A stretch of DNA of 10,203 nt from JAADHY01 sp964428935 (lineage in GTDB: Bacteria; Planctomycetota; Planctomycetia; Planctomycetales; Planctomycetaceae). This document shows, in pieces, positions 1-6,832 of this stretch (position 1 is its first letter; each line of letters begins with the position of its first letter). The translations under genes were made by a program, and so were the position numbers. Under the pieces are notes generated by a model, which was given only the letters and a program-made list of their open reading frames with translations, was not told where the DNA came from and searched no databases. The stretch lies in the NCBI GenBank assembly GCA_964428935.1, contig CAYSAG010000186.1, positions 1-10,203 on the forward strand, in the 5' to 3' direction.

Positions 1-2
1 AA

Positions 3-377
3 AAGTTTCCGGAGCTCGCTGAGAAAGACCCGGTGTTTGCCGACCTGCAAAACCTGATTGACCTGGCCGTGCTGGCAGCCCTGTTGCGGAAAGAGGGGCT
101 GGCCGAGAAAGCCGGCTGGGAAATGAAATTGTTTTTGGACCCGGAGCGGGCGGTCATTGCTCGGGGACGCGTCCCTCGGGCCGTTCCGACCTCGTTCAAC
201 ACGAAGCGAGCGGGCCGGGTGGTCATTGGCCTGTTGGCCGGCGGCGTGTCGATTGACGCCAACAAGGTGGTGCAGGAAGTGCCGCGTCGTGTGGAGCCGG
301 GTCGGCGGCTGGGAGGCGTGCGTCGGGGGGCCGTTCAGGCGGAGCGGCCGGCTGAGCACAATTGGTGGTGGGACTGA
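3..377 (+). CDS. C-terminal end of a DUF1598-type planctomycete protein (5' truncated)
   Basis: The reading frame is open from the left edge and stops with TGA at 375-377, so only the last 124 codons are visible. The GTG at 33 is probably internal, because the in-frame residues before it (KFPELAEKDP) continue smoothly and belong to the same conserved block. That block (PELAEKDPVFADLQNLIDLA, then an alternating hydrophobic/charged stretch, then a GGGVSI-like GGVSIDANKVV motif) matches my memory of the end of DUF1598 proteins, a family of unknown function found in planctomycetes. The last 35 residues are Arg-rich and low complexity, as is common for poorly conserved tails. There is no membrane segment in the visible part. 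The function is unknown and I do not assign one. The family call rests on recall of the motif and was not checked by a search. Confidence 0.75.
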   Translation, partial: KFPELAEKDPVFADLQNLIDLAVLAALLRKEGLAEKAGWEMKLFLDPERAVIARGRVPRAVPTSFNTKRAGRVVIGLLAGGVSIDANKVVQEVPRRVEPGRRLGGVRRGAVQAERPAEHNWWWD

Positions 378-496
378 GCGGCGGAAGAAAGCTTTCGCTG
401 GTGCCGCGGTCTCGAGCTTTGTCGCTGTTGGAGCAGCCGGGCGGCGAGCGGGACTCTCGCGGCTCTTCCGCTCGGTGCGGACCGCCAGGGCTGCGA

Positions 497-508
497 CGGA
501 AATTTCCG
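497..508. promoter_or_regulatory. 12-bp perfect palindrome upstream of aguB
   Basis: CGGAAATTTCCG is a perfect palindrome that ends 19 bp before the preferred aguB start and just before its Shine-Dalgarno. CTG and CAG flank it, extending the dyad imperfectly. Its AT core stands out in a GC-rich gap. It could be a repressor site for the aguBA pair. No regulator in the window is an obvious partner and I found no convincing -35/-10 pair between 378 and 527. Confidence 0.35.
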
Positions 509-510
509 CA

Positions 511-516
511 GAGGAA
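511..516 (+). promoter_or_regulatory. Ribosome binding site that decides the aguB start
   Basis: GAGGAA lies 11 nt before the ATG at 528 but only 2 nt before the alternative in-frame GTG at 519. The ATG is therefore the better start. Confidence 0.6.
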
Positions 517-527
517 GCGTGGGTTCC

Positions 528-1520
528 ATGTCCAAAGTCGACTGCGTGTGTCTGGGGCTGGTTCAAATGCGGTGCGGCAAGGAGCCGGCTGCGAACGAGC
601 AGCGTGCCGAGCGGTTGGTGCGGGAGGCCGCCGAGCGGGGAGCTCAGGTCGTCTGTTTGCCGGAGCTCTTCCGCAGCCGGTACTTTTGCCAAAGCGAGGA
701 CTACGAGCCGTTCGAGCTGGCGGAGCCGGTGCCGGGACCGACCACCGAACGGTTCGCTCGGTTGGCAGCCGAGTTGAACGTGGTCGTGGTGGTGAGCTTG
801 TTCGAGCGGCGGGCTCGCGGGTTGTTTCACAACACGGTCGCCGTACTCGACGCCGACGGCCGCTACCTGGGCAAGTACCGCAAAATGCACCTTCCGGACG
901 ACCCGCAGTACTACGAGAAGTTCTACTTCACGCCGGGCGACTTGGGCGTTCGCGTCTTTGCGACGCGGTTTGTCCGAGTGGCTCCGCTGGTCTGCTGGGA
1001 CCAGTGGTTTCCCGAAGCCGCTCGAATCGCCGCGTTGAAAGGCGCTGAACTGATTCTTTACCCGACGGCCATTGGGTGGCACCCGTCCGAGAAGGAGCAG
1101 TGGGGGGCGACGCAGTACGAGTGCTGGCAGTTGGTTCAACGGGCTCACGCGGTGGCGAACGGGTACTTCGTGGCGGCGGTGAACCGGACGGGGTTCGAGG
1201 AACACGGCTCGGGCGGACTGGAGTTTTGGGGAGGCAGTTTCGTGGCGGACCCGTCCGGACGCGTGCTGGCTCAAGCTCCACACGACGACGAGGCTGTGCT
1301 CGTCGTTCCACTTCGGCTGGACGAAATCGACCAGGCTCGCGTTCACTGGCCGTTTCTGCGGGACCGACGGGTCGACGCTTACGACGCGCTGCTTTGCCGG
1401 TTCGTCGACGGCTCCGGTTGTCTGTCCGTCGAGCACTCCACGGAACCCGGCGCTGCGAGCGACGTGGCCGGCCGCCAGTCGAAACGGCTTCGGCGGGACG
1501 AAGGAGGGAGCGACGAATGA
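528..1520 (+). CDS. aguB: N-carbamoylputrescine amidase (nitrilase superfamily)
   Basis: This cytoplasmic enzyme hydrolyses N-carbamoylputrescine to putrescine, CO2 and ammonia, the second step of the agmatine route to polyamines. The nitrilase-family catalytic triad is visible: Glu46 in CLPELF, Lys119 in YRKMHLPD and Cys156 in LVCWDQWFPE. The YEKFYFTPGD and YPTAIGWHP segments are typical of the AguB branch. I count 330 residues from the ATG at 528; a GTG nine bases upstream is in frame but badly spaced from the Shine-Dalgarno. Most AguB proteins are roughly 290-300 residues. The extra length here is a polar, apparently disordered tail (about the last 35 residues) rich in Ser, Arg and Asp, whose DNA carries the ribosome binding site for the next gene. 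The stop overlaps the start of aguA by 4 bp (ATGA), indicating translational coupling. The family call is firm; substrate specificity is inferred mainly from the neighbour aguA. Confidence 0.95.
   Translation: MSKVDCVCLGLVQMRCGKEPAANEQRAERLVREAAERGAQVVCLPELFRSRYFCQSEDYEPFELAEPVPGPTTERFARLAAELNVVVVVSLFERRARGLFHNTVAVLDADGRYLGKYRKMHLPDDPQYYEKFYFTPGDLGVRVFATRFVRVAPLVCWDQWFPEAARIAALKGAELILYPTAIGWHPSEKEQWGATQYECWQLVQRAHAVANGYFVAAVNRTGFEEHGSGGLEFWGGSFVADPSGRVLAQAPHDDEAVLVVPLRLDEIDQARVHWPFLRDRRVDAYDALLCRFVDGSGCLSVEHSTEPGAASDVAGRQSKRLRRDEGGSDE
1501..1508 (+). promoter_or_regulatory. Strong ribosome binding site for aguA
   Basis: AAGGAGGG lies 9 nt (counted from AGGAGG) before the ATG at 1517 and is nearly a full anti-Shine-Dalgarno match. 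It sits inside the 3' end of aguB and fixes the aguA start. Confidence 0.75.
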
Positions 1521-2611
1521 CCCCGCGGGAGCTGGGCTACCGAATGCCGGCCGAGTGGGAACCGCACCGGGCGACGTGGGTGAGCTGGCCGCACAAGGAG
1601 GCCTCGTGGCCGGGCAAGCTGCACCGGGTCTGGCCCGTGTTCGCTCGAATGGTCGCCGCCCTCGCCGGCTCGGAAACTGTCCACGTGAACGTGAACGACG
1701 AGCAAATGGAACAGCAAGCGCGGCGGTGGCTGGACCGCGTCGGTGCGGAGGGCGAAATTGTCTTCCACCGGTTTCCCACCGACGACGCGTGGTGCCGAGA
1801 CTACGGAGCCATTTTCGTGGTTCGCGACAGCGCTTCGCTCGAACGCGACACCGCGGGCCCCGACCACAGCGCCGGCCCGGACCCGTCGACCGCCCGCTGG
1901 CCGCGACTGGCCGCCGTCGAGTTCGAGTTCAATTCGTGGGGCGGCAAGTACCCTCCGTTCGACCGCGACAACCAAATCGCCGAACGAATGGCTCGGGCGC
2001 TCGGCGTGCCACGCTTCCAAGCTGGAATGGTGTTGGAGGGCGGTTCCATTGACGTCAACGGTTGCGGCACCCTGCTGACGACCGAGTCGTGTCTGCTCAA
2101 CCCGAACCGCAACCCGCAGCTTTCGCGCGAGCAAATCGAACAGCGACTGCGTGACTTCTTGGGCGTCGACCAAATCGTCTGGTTGGCCGAGGGCATTGTG
2201 GGCGACGACACGGACGGGCACGTCGACGACCTGGCGCGGTTCGTCTCGCCGTCGCTCGTCGTGACGGCCGTGGAGTCGAACCCGGCGGACGAAAACTACC
2301 AGCCGCTGCAAGAGAACTGGCGTCGCCTGAAGGCCGCTCGCGACCAAAACGGACGACCGCTGGAAGTGGTCACGCTGCCAATGCCTCCGCCGGTCGTGTG
2401 GCAAGGCGAGCGACTGCCGGCCACGTACCTGAACTTCTACGTGGCCAACCGCGTGGTGCTGCTGCCCGGCTTCGACGCTCGCACCGACCAGACCGCTCGA
2501 CGAGTGCTGGCCGAGCTCTTCCCCGACCGCGAAGTCGTCCAAATTGACTGCACCGACCTGATTTGGGGCCTGGGGGCGTTCCACTGCCTGACTCAACAAG
2601 TCCCGGCCTGA
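1517..2611 (+). CDS. aguA: Agmatine deiminase
   Basis: It removes the guanidino nitrogen of agmatine, giving N-carbamoylputrescine and ammonia, and feeds AguB encoded just upstream. The protein is 364 residues, the usual family length. Hallmarks of the guanidino-modifying (PAD_porph) fold are in order: MPAEWEPHRATWVSWPH at the N terminus; WCRDYG at residues 92-97, with the conserved Asp95; EGGSIDVNG from Glu174; DDTDGHVDDLARF with the catalytic His235; and GLGAFHCLTQQ near the end with the nucleophile Cys357. The second residue of the WxRDYG motif is Cys (often Met in relatives), a mild variation. The start at 1517 is supported by the overlapping ATGA junction and the strong Shine-Dalgarno at 1501-1508. 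No arginine decarboxylase is in the window, so the source of agmatine must be encoded elsewhere or be external. Confidence in the function is high. Confidence 0.96.
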   Translation: MTPRELGYRMPAEWEPHRATWVSWPHKEASWPGKLHRVWPVFARMVAALAGSETVHVNVNDEQMEQQARRWLDRVGAEGEIVFHRFPTDDAWCRDYGAIFVVRDSASLERDTAGPDHSAGPDPSTARWPRLAAVEFEFNSWGGKYPPFDRDNQIAERMARALGVPRFQAGMVLEGGSIDVNGCGTLLTTESCLLNPNRNPQLSREQIEQRLRDFLGVDQIVWLAEGIVGDDTDGHVDDLARFVSPSLVVTAVESNPADENYQPLQENWRRLKAARDQNGRPLEVVTLPMPPPVVWQGERLPATYLNFYVANRVVLLPGFDARTDQTARRVLAELFPDREVVQIDCTDLIWGLGAFHCLTQQVPA

Positions 2612-2658
2612 GAAGCTTGGTGTGCCGGAACGCCGTTGTGCTGAGGCCGCCGCTCGTG

Positions 2659-2724
2659 GGCCGGAACGTTGCTTCGCTCGTTCCGCGGCTCGCGTGTCGG
2701 GCCGCCGCTTCGCTCGTTCCGGCC
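2659..2724. repeat. Inverted and direct repeats between convergent aguA and sufT (possible two-way terminator)
   Basis: GGCCGGAACG at 2659-2668 is perfectly complementary to CGTTCCGGCC at 2715-2724. A shorter alternative stem pairs GGAACG 2663-2668 with CGTTCC 2679-2684. A 15-bp direct repeat, GCTTCGCTCGTTCCG, occurs at 2671-2685 and 2707-2721. There is no T-run, so a classical intrinsic terminator is not shown. The position between two converging genes still fits a bidirectional transcription end or a dispersed palindromic repeat. Confidence 0.5.
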
Positions 2725-2769
2725 AGCGGACGGCACCGCTTGCCCGGCTGGACCGCCGAGTGGGGCCGC

Positions 2770-3069
2770 TCAAAAGAACCCCAGTTGGTCCCTCGCTTCC
2801 TCGGTCATTCGGTCGGGTGACCACGGCGGCGTAAAGACCAAGTTGATTTTCGCCTCGCTGACCCCCGGCAGACTCTCGACCACGTTCTTGGCCTGCTGCA
2901 GAATTTGCGGGCCGGCAGGACAGGTGGGACTGGTCAAAGTCATTTCGACGGTGACCTTGTCGCCGTCGATTTGAATGTCGTAGACCAGTCCCAAATCGAC
3001 CACGTTCACCATGAGTTCCGGGTCGAACACCTGTCGGAGTGCCTCAATGACTTCTTCTTGCGTCGCCAT
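2770..3069 (-). CDS. sufT: DUF59/MIP18-family Fe-S maturation factor (SufT-like)
   Basis: This is a small cytoplasmic protein (99 residues) of the family that helps mature or deliver iron-sulfur clusters. The family signature is complete: the VFDPELMVNVVDLGLVYDI block (Asp17-Pro18-Glu19), then LTSPTCPAGP with the single conserved cysteine Cys50, and a C-terminal PPWSPDRMTEEARDQLGF typical of the bacterial SufT/PaaD-like branch. The ATG at 3069 was chosen because the family begins within a few residues of it; the open frame upstream has no family similarity. It is the last gene of the leftward suf series, 92 bp after the Rieske gene, and faces aguA. The symbol sufT is assigned from family plus context; PaaD-like roles exist in other settings but nothing here suggests phenylacetate metabolism. 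Confidence 0.88.
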   Translation of the reverse strand: MATQEEVIEALRQVFDPELMVNVVDLGLVYDIQIDGDKVTVEMTLTSPTCPAGPQILQQAKNVVESLPGVSEAKINLVFTPPWSPDRMTEEARDQLGFF

Positions 3070-3113
3070 GGTTGAAACCTGCCGAGGAGTGGAATGTGGC
3101 GTGAAGGTTTGGA

Positions 3114-3126
3114 CGGCCCCGGGCCG
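3114..3126 (-). other. Short GC hairpin in the sufT leader
   Basis: CGGCCC and GGGCCG flank a single base, giving a compact stem 45 nt upstream of the sufT start. It is weaker evidence than the longer hairpins before the other suf genes, since such GC palindromes arise easily here. Confidence 0.3.
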
Positions 3127-3161
3127 CGAGAGTGGGGGCGCCGCAGAACCGTTCGGTGAGC

Positions 3162-3479
3162 TCAGTCTTCCGGCCGAGCGACGTAGACTTCGCCGTTTCG
3201 AACCTCGACCGCAAACGTTCGGACCGGCTCGGTCGCTGGCATGCACAAGGCCTTTCCGGTCCGCAAGTCGAAGCGGGCTCCGTGCCGCGGACAGGTAATT
3301 TCGTGGTCGGCGACGGGGCCGTCGGTGAGCGGCTGGCCGTCGTGCGTGCAAGCGTCTTCAACGGCGAAAAAGTCGTCGCCGACGCGAATCAGGAGCACGG
3401 GGTAGTCGTCCACGACGACCGAAAGCCGTCCGCCGGGAGGCACGTCCGAAACGCTGGCTACTCGCACGAACTCGGTCAT
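3162..3479 (-). CDS. Rieske-type [2Fe-2S] ferredoxin (small, NirD/dioxygenase-ferredoxin type)
   Basis: A 105-residue soluble electron carrier. The two Rieske boxes are intact: Cys44-Thr-His46 (DACTHDG) and Cys63-Pro-Arg-His66 (CPRHGARFDLRTGKAL), 16 residues apart, providing two Cys and two His ligands to a [2Fe-2S] cluster. The length and lack of a signal peptide or membrane anchor fit the stand-alone ferredoxin class, not the cytochrome bc1 subunit. The ATG at 3479 starts the recognisable domain; the frame stays open upstream but without similarity. It lies between sufD and sufT, 125 bp after sufD, so it probably donates electrons during cluster assembly. That role is inferred from position; a partner oxygenase or nitrite reductase is not in the window. 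Confidence 0.92.
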   Translation of the reverse strand: MTEFVRVASVSDVPPGGRLSVVVDDYPVLLIRVGDDFFAVEDACTHDGQPLTDGPVADHEITCPRHGARFDLRTGKALCMPATEPVRTFAVEVRNGEVYVARPED

Positions 3480-3531
3480 GGTGTCTCGTCGCTTTTGTGC
3501 ATTGACAACCGACCAGAGCCTGTCGCGGCGA

Positions 3532-3569
3532 CCGGCCGGCTCGCAGTTCACCGGCCGCGAGCCGACCGG
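3532..3569 (-). other. Large hairpin in the sufD-Rieske gap
   Basis: Positions 3532-3544 pair with 3557-3569, giving a 13-bp stem around a 12-nt loop. In leftward (minus-strand) RNA all thirteen positions pair, one as a U-G wobble (3565/3536). In rightward RNA that position would be a C-A mismatch, so the structure is better in the sense of the suf transcript. It lies about 53 nt before the Rieske start. There is no U-run, so it looks like an intercistronic stabiliser or processing site more than a terminator. Confidence 0.5.
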
Positions 3570-3604
3570 GTGACCGACCGCTCGCCGCGCAAGCCCTGTC
3601 CGCT

Positions 3605-4930
3605 TCACAGTCCCAGTTTCCGCTCAATGGCTTCGTTCAACGTGTCCCGCACCAGCTCAACCGGAATCCGGTCCGAAACGATTTGCATGAAACCACCGAC
3701 AATCATGTGCATGGCTTCTTGCCGAGTGAGCCCGCGACACATGCAGTACAGAATCTGCTCCTCGTCGACTCGACCGACTGTGGTGCCGTGTGTGCAACGG
3801 ACGTCGTCCGCCTCAATTTCCAGCCCGGGAATGGCGTCGACGCGAGCCGCGTCGCTTAGCAGCAGGGCGTCGTTCCGTTGGTAGCCGTCGGTCCGCTGAG
3901 CGTCAGGAAAAACCTTAATCATTCCCCGCCAGACGACTCGGGAGCGTTCTTGCAGCACGTCCTTGTAGAGCAGGTCCGACCGCGTTCGCGGCGCCCGGTG
4001 GGTTTGCTGAGTGTAGAAGGACAGGGTCTGGCGGTCCGAGGCGAATGCGACGCCGTTGACCTCCGCTTCCGCTCCCGGCCCGACCAGCTCGACGTCCTGG
4101 TGAATGTGAGCGGTCTTCGCTCCGAGTCCACCCAACGTCCACTGCAACCGAGCGTCGTTTGAGACGCGACCGGCTTGGTGGGCGAAGTGCCACGTGTTGT
4201 GGTTCCAGTTCTGCAACTGGACGTAACGCAGGCTGGCACCGGGGCCCAAAAGCAGCTCCACCGCGCCGACGTGCAGCCCGGGTCGCTCCGGGCGCGTAGA
4301 CGCGGTTTCTTCCAGCAGCGTGGCCGAAGCTCCTTCGCCCAGCACGACCAGTGTGTGCGAGAAGTCGACCGCACCCTCCTCGTGCAAGGCCACCAGACTG
4401 TGAAACGGCTCCGAGACGCTGACACCGGGCGGAACGTAAAGCACCGTGCCGCCGGTCCAGAACGCCGAGTGCCAGGCGGCGAAACGGTCGCGGGTCGGCG
4501 CGACCGCTTGGCCCAGGTAGCGCTGGAGCAGCTCGCCGTGGGACCGCACCAGCTCGGCCAGGTCCCCGAAGACCACACCGCGTTGAGCCAGGTCGTCTCG
4601 CAGCGAGGCTGCCCAGCAGTGGCCGTCGACGTGCGTCACTTCGCCGGCCAGTGCCGTTCGGTTCCGCATGAGCGTCGAAACGTCCGGCGCAGCCGCTCCC
4701 GCTTCCGGACGGTCCACCAACCGGAAGCGGTCCGGCCGGAACGTTCGCAGTTCGACTCGCTTCCGTTCTTCGGGGTCGAGCGGTTCCTGACGCAGTCGCT
4801 CCAGAGCTGCGAAGGCTTCGCGTCGCTTCTGCGCGACCCAGTCCGGCTCGTCGCGCTCGGCCACGAATCGTTCCAGCGCGGCCGCGTCGAACGTCTCGGT
4901 GGAGCTGGTCGCGGAAGTTGTGTTGGCCAT
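3605..4930 (-). CDS. sufD: Fe-S cluster assembly scaffold subunit SufD
   Basis: It is one half of the SufBC2D scaffold on which clusters are built from cysteine-derived sulfur and iron. The protein has 441 residues, normal for SufD. The N-terminal helical part (to about residue 130) is divergent. The SUF beta-helix core begins near FWTGGTVLYVPPGVSVSEPF, followed by HTLVVLGEGASATLLEE, LQNWNHNTWHFAHQAGRV and RVVWRGMIKVFPDAQRTDGY. The C-terminal DDVRCTHGTTVGRVDEEQ carries Cys379-Thr-His381, matching the Cys/His pair used at the SufB-SufD interface in well-studied homologues. The SufB-type cysteine in the NxxC region is absent, which separates it from its paralogue sufB next door. ATG 4930 is preferred because of AGGAAAG at 4939-4945, 8 nt upstream. 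It lies 215 bp after sufB, behind a large hairpin. Confidence 0.95.
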   Translation of the reverse strand: MANTTSATSSTETFDAAALERFVAERDEPDWVAQKRREAFAALERLRQEPLDPEERKRVELRTFRPDRFRLVDRPEAGAAAPDVSTLMRNRTALAGEVTHVDGHCWAASLRDDLAQRGVVFGDLAELVRSHGELLQRYLGQAVAPTRDRFAAWHSAFWTGGTVLYVPPGVSVSEPFHSLVALHEEGAVDFSHTLVVLGEGASATLLEETASTRPERPGLHVGAVELLLGPGASLRYVQLQNWNHNTWHFAHQAGRVSNDARLQWTLGGLGAKTAHIHQDVELVGPGAEAEVNGVAFASDRQTLSFYTQQTHRAPRTRSDLLYKDVLQERSRVVWRGMIKVFPDAQRTDGYQRNDALLLSDAARVDAIPGLEIEADDVRCTHGTTVGRVDEEQILYCMCRGLTRQEAMHMIVGGFMQIVSDRIPVELVRDTLNEAIERKLGL

Positions 4931-4967
4931 TTCGACGTCTTTCCTGCCTGCTCGTCTTTCAAAGCGG

Positions 4968-5010
4968 CCACTCGCCACTCGCGAGGTCCGTCTACAGAGT
5001 GGCGCAGTGG
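4968..5010 (-). other. Large hairpin in the sufB-sufD gap
   Basis: CCACTCGCCACTC at 4968-4980 pairs with GAGTGGCGCAGTGG at 4997-5010, giving a 13-bp stem with one bulged base and a 16-nt loop. It lies 37 nt upstream of the sufD start, just beyond the Shine-Dalgarno. No U-run follows. It could adjust sufD expression relative to sufB or mark an RNA cleavage site. Confidence 0.5.
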
Positions 5011-5145
5011 TTAGTCGAAGGAACGCCGACGAAGCCCGTCTTCGAACGAGTTTGTCAACACCGCGCCGAAGCCGCACCGGGGCACCCAGGTCCGTGTCAG
5101 CAGGTCCACTCGTCAGCCGTCAACGCCCCGACCGCGGCAGCGGCC

Positions 5146-6564
5146 TCAGCCGACCGTCCCTTCCATTTGCAGCTCAATCAGCCGGTTCAGCTCGACCGCG
5201 TACTCCATGGGCAGTTCCTTCACCAGCGGCTCAACAAACCCCGTGACAATCATTGACGAGGCTTCAGTCTCGGTCAGCCCGCGACTCATCAAGTACAGCA
5301 GTTGTTCCTCGGCAATCTTCGACACCTTCGCTTCGTGCTCAATGGCCACGTCGTCCTCCTCGACTTCAATGTACGGGTACGTGTCGCTACGGCTTTGCGG
5401 GTCGAGGATCAACGCGTCACAGACGACGTTCGACTTGCAGTGGTGAGCGCCGCGGACCACCTTGACCAGCCCGCGGTAGCTGGAGCGGCCACCGGATTTC
5501 GAAATGCTCTTGGAAATAATGCGGCTGGACGTGTACGGAGCGCAGTGCACCATTTTCGCTCCGGCGTCCTGGTGCTGTCCCTTGTTGGCAAAGGCAATGG
5601 ACAGGGTCTCGCCGCGAGCTCCCGGCTCCATGAGGTAAATGGCCGGGTACTTCATGGTCAGCTTCGAGCCCAAGTTGCCGTCGACCCATTCCATGAGCGA
5701 GTCGCCGTACGCCACCGCCCGTTTGGTGACCAGGTTGTAAACGTTGTTGGACCAGTTCTGAATGGTGCTGTAACGACAGCGAGCTCCGCGCTTCACAATG
5801 ATTTCGACCACGGCCGAGTGAAGGCTTTCGGTGCGGTAAATGGGAGCGGTGCAGCCTTCGACGTAATGGACCGAGGCTCCTTCGTCGACAATGATCAACG
5901 TCCGCTCGAACTGTCCCATGTTCTCGACGTTGATTCGGAAGTACGCCTGAAGAGGGAACTCGACGTGTACTCCCGGCGGGACGTAAATGAACGAGCCGCC
6001 GGACCACACGGCCGAGTTCAACGCGGCGAACTTGTTGTCGGCCGGAGGAACCACCGTCCCGAAGTACTCGCGCACCAGGTCCGGGTAGTCGCGGACAGCC
6101 GAATCGGTGTCGGTGAAAATCACGCCCCGCTCCGCCAGCTCCTTCCGCAAGCTGCCGTAGACGACCTCAGACTCGTACTGAGCCTTGACGCCGGCCAGAA
6201 ATTTCCGCTCCGCCTCGGGAATGCCCAGCCGCTCGTACGTCTTGCGAATCTCCTCCGGCACCTCGTCCCACGTCTTTCCCTGCCGGTCCGTGGCTTTGAC
6301 GTAGTAGTAGATGTCCTGAAAATCGAGCCCGTCCAAGTCACCGCCCCACTTGGGCAACGGCTTCTGGAAGAAAATCTCCAACGCCTTCAGACGAAACTCC
6401 CGCATCCATTCGGGCTCGCCTTTCATTTCGGAAATCTCGCGCACGACGTCGGCGTTCAGCCCCTTGCGACTCTTGTAAGCGTACTTGTCCGTCGGGTCGC
6501 GGAAGCCGTACTTGTACTCGTCCAGGTTCACACCCAGGTTGTCGTTGGTCACGTCGGTTGCCAC
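5146..6564 (-). CDS. sufB: Fe-S cluster assembly scaffold subunit SufB
   Basis: This is the central scaffold subunit that accepts sulfur and holds the nascent cluster in the SufBC2D complex. It has 472 residues, the usual length. The N-terminal YKYGFRDPTDKYAYKSRKGL is the family opening, followed by the helical region and the SUF core (SGGSFIYVPPGVHVEFPLQA, GASVHYVEGCTAPIY, QNWSNNVYNLVTKRA). The C-terminal CKSNVVCDALIL contains Cys382, matching the cluster-forming cysteine of characterised SufB proteins, and is followed by DTYPYIEVEEDDVAIEHEA with the conserved Glu and His. Translation is taken from a GTG at 6564, because AGAGGAG lies 8 nt upstream and the family similarity begins within a dozen residues; the longer open frame upstream runs into sufC. 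It lies 268 bp after sufC. Confidence 0.97.
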   Translation of the reverse strand: MATDVTNDNLGVNLDEYKYGFRDPTDKYAYKSRKGLNADVVREISEMKGEPEWMREFRLKALEIFFQKPLPKWGGDLDGLDFQDIYYYVKATDRQGKTWDEVPEEIRKTYERLGIPEAERKFLAGVKAQYESEVVYGSLRKELAERGVIFTDTDSAVRDYPDLVREYFGTVVPPADNKFAALNSAVWSGGSFIYVPPGVHVEFPLQAYFRINVENMGQFERTLIIVDEGASVHYVEGCTAPIYRTESLHSAVVEIIVKRGARCRYSTIQNWSNNVYNLVTKRAVAYGDSLMEWVDGNLGSKLTMKYPAIYLMEPGARGETLSIAFANKGQHQDAGAKMVHCAPYTSSRIISKSISKSGGRSSYRGLVKVVRGAHHCKSNVVCDALILDPQSRSDTYPYIEVEEDDVAIEHEAKVSKIAEEQLLYLMSRGLTETEASSMIVTGFVEPLVKELPMEYAVELNRLIELQMEGTVG

Positions 6565-6572
6565 GAGGCGTT

Positions 6573-6579
6573 CTCCTCT
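6573..6579 (-). promoter_or_regulatory. Ribosome binding site supporting the GTG start of sufB
   Basis: Read on the minus strand this is AGAGGAG, 8 nt before GTG 6564. No ATG with comparable spacing exists nearby, so sufB most likely begins with GTG. Confidence 0.7.
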
Positions 6580-6599
6580 GTTTCGAAAGAAGGACACGT

Positions 6600-6621
6600 T
6601 CGGTCCCGCGAGCCGGACCGA
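6600..6621 (-). other. Hairpin in the sufB leader
   Basis: TCGGTCC at 6600-6606 pairs perfectly with GGACCGA at 6615-6621 around an 8-nt loop. It lies 35 nt before the sufB start. It resembles the hairpins before sufC, sufD and the Rieske gene in position, though the sequence differs. Confidence 0.4.
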
Positions 6622-6832
6622 CTTGTCCTGGTTGATTGCGTTCTGTCGTGCCGCAACAAGTCGCCGCCGGTGGTCGGTCGGCAATGGAGTGCACCAGTGC
6701 CCTTGCCGTGACGTCCGGCAGTCGCCATTCTGCACGCCCCCGGCCCGGCGGCTCACCGGCCGGCAACGCTTCGGCTCGCGTGACGGCCGCAGCCTTTGGC
6801 TGTCGAGCGTCCGCGGTTCGCTCGGCCACGAG

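Noticed and set aside
362..1048. 228-codon frame overlapping aguB in another phase
   Set aside because: Arg/Gly/Pro-rich out-of-frame translation of a gene with an intact catalytic triad.
1379..2824. 481-codon open frame on the minus strand opposite aguA
   Set aside because: It is antisense to a clear agmatine deiminase, shows no family motif and is low-complexity in Arg/Pro. Long antisense frames are expected from high GC at third codon positions.
5000..5047. tRNA-like stretch (GGCGCAGTGGTTAG followed some 30 nt later by TTCGAA)
   Set aside because: The D-stem does not close, no 7-bp acceptor stem or anticodon arm can be drawn, and the segment is better explained by the 13-bp hairpin.
5053..5058. 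Perfect TTGACA on the minus strand in the sufB-sufD gap
   Set aside because: No -10-like hexamer occurs 16-18 bp downstream, so an internal promoter is not supported.
5302..6711. 469-codon open frame on the plus strand opposite sufB
   Set aside because: It mirrors the sufB codons, has no recognisable domain and extends across the sufC-sufB gap only by chance.
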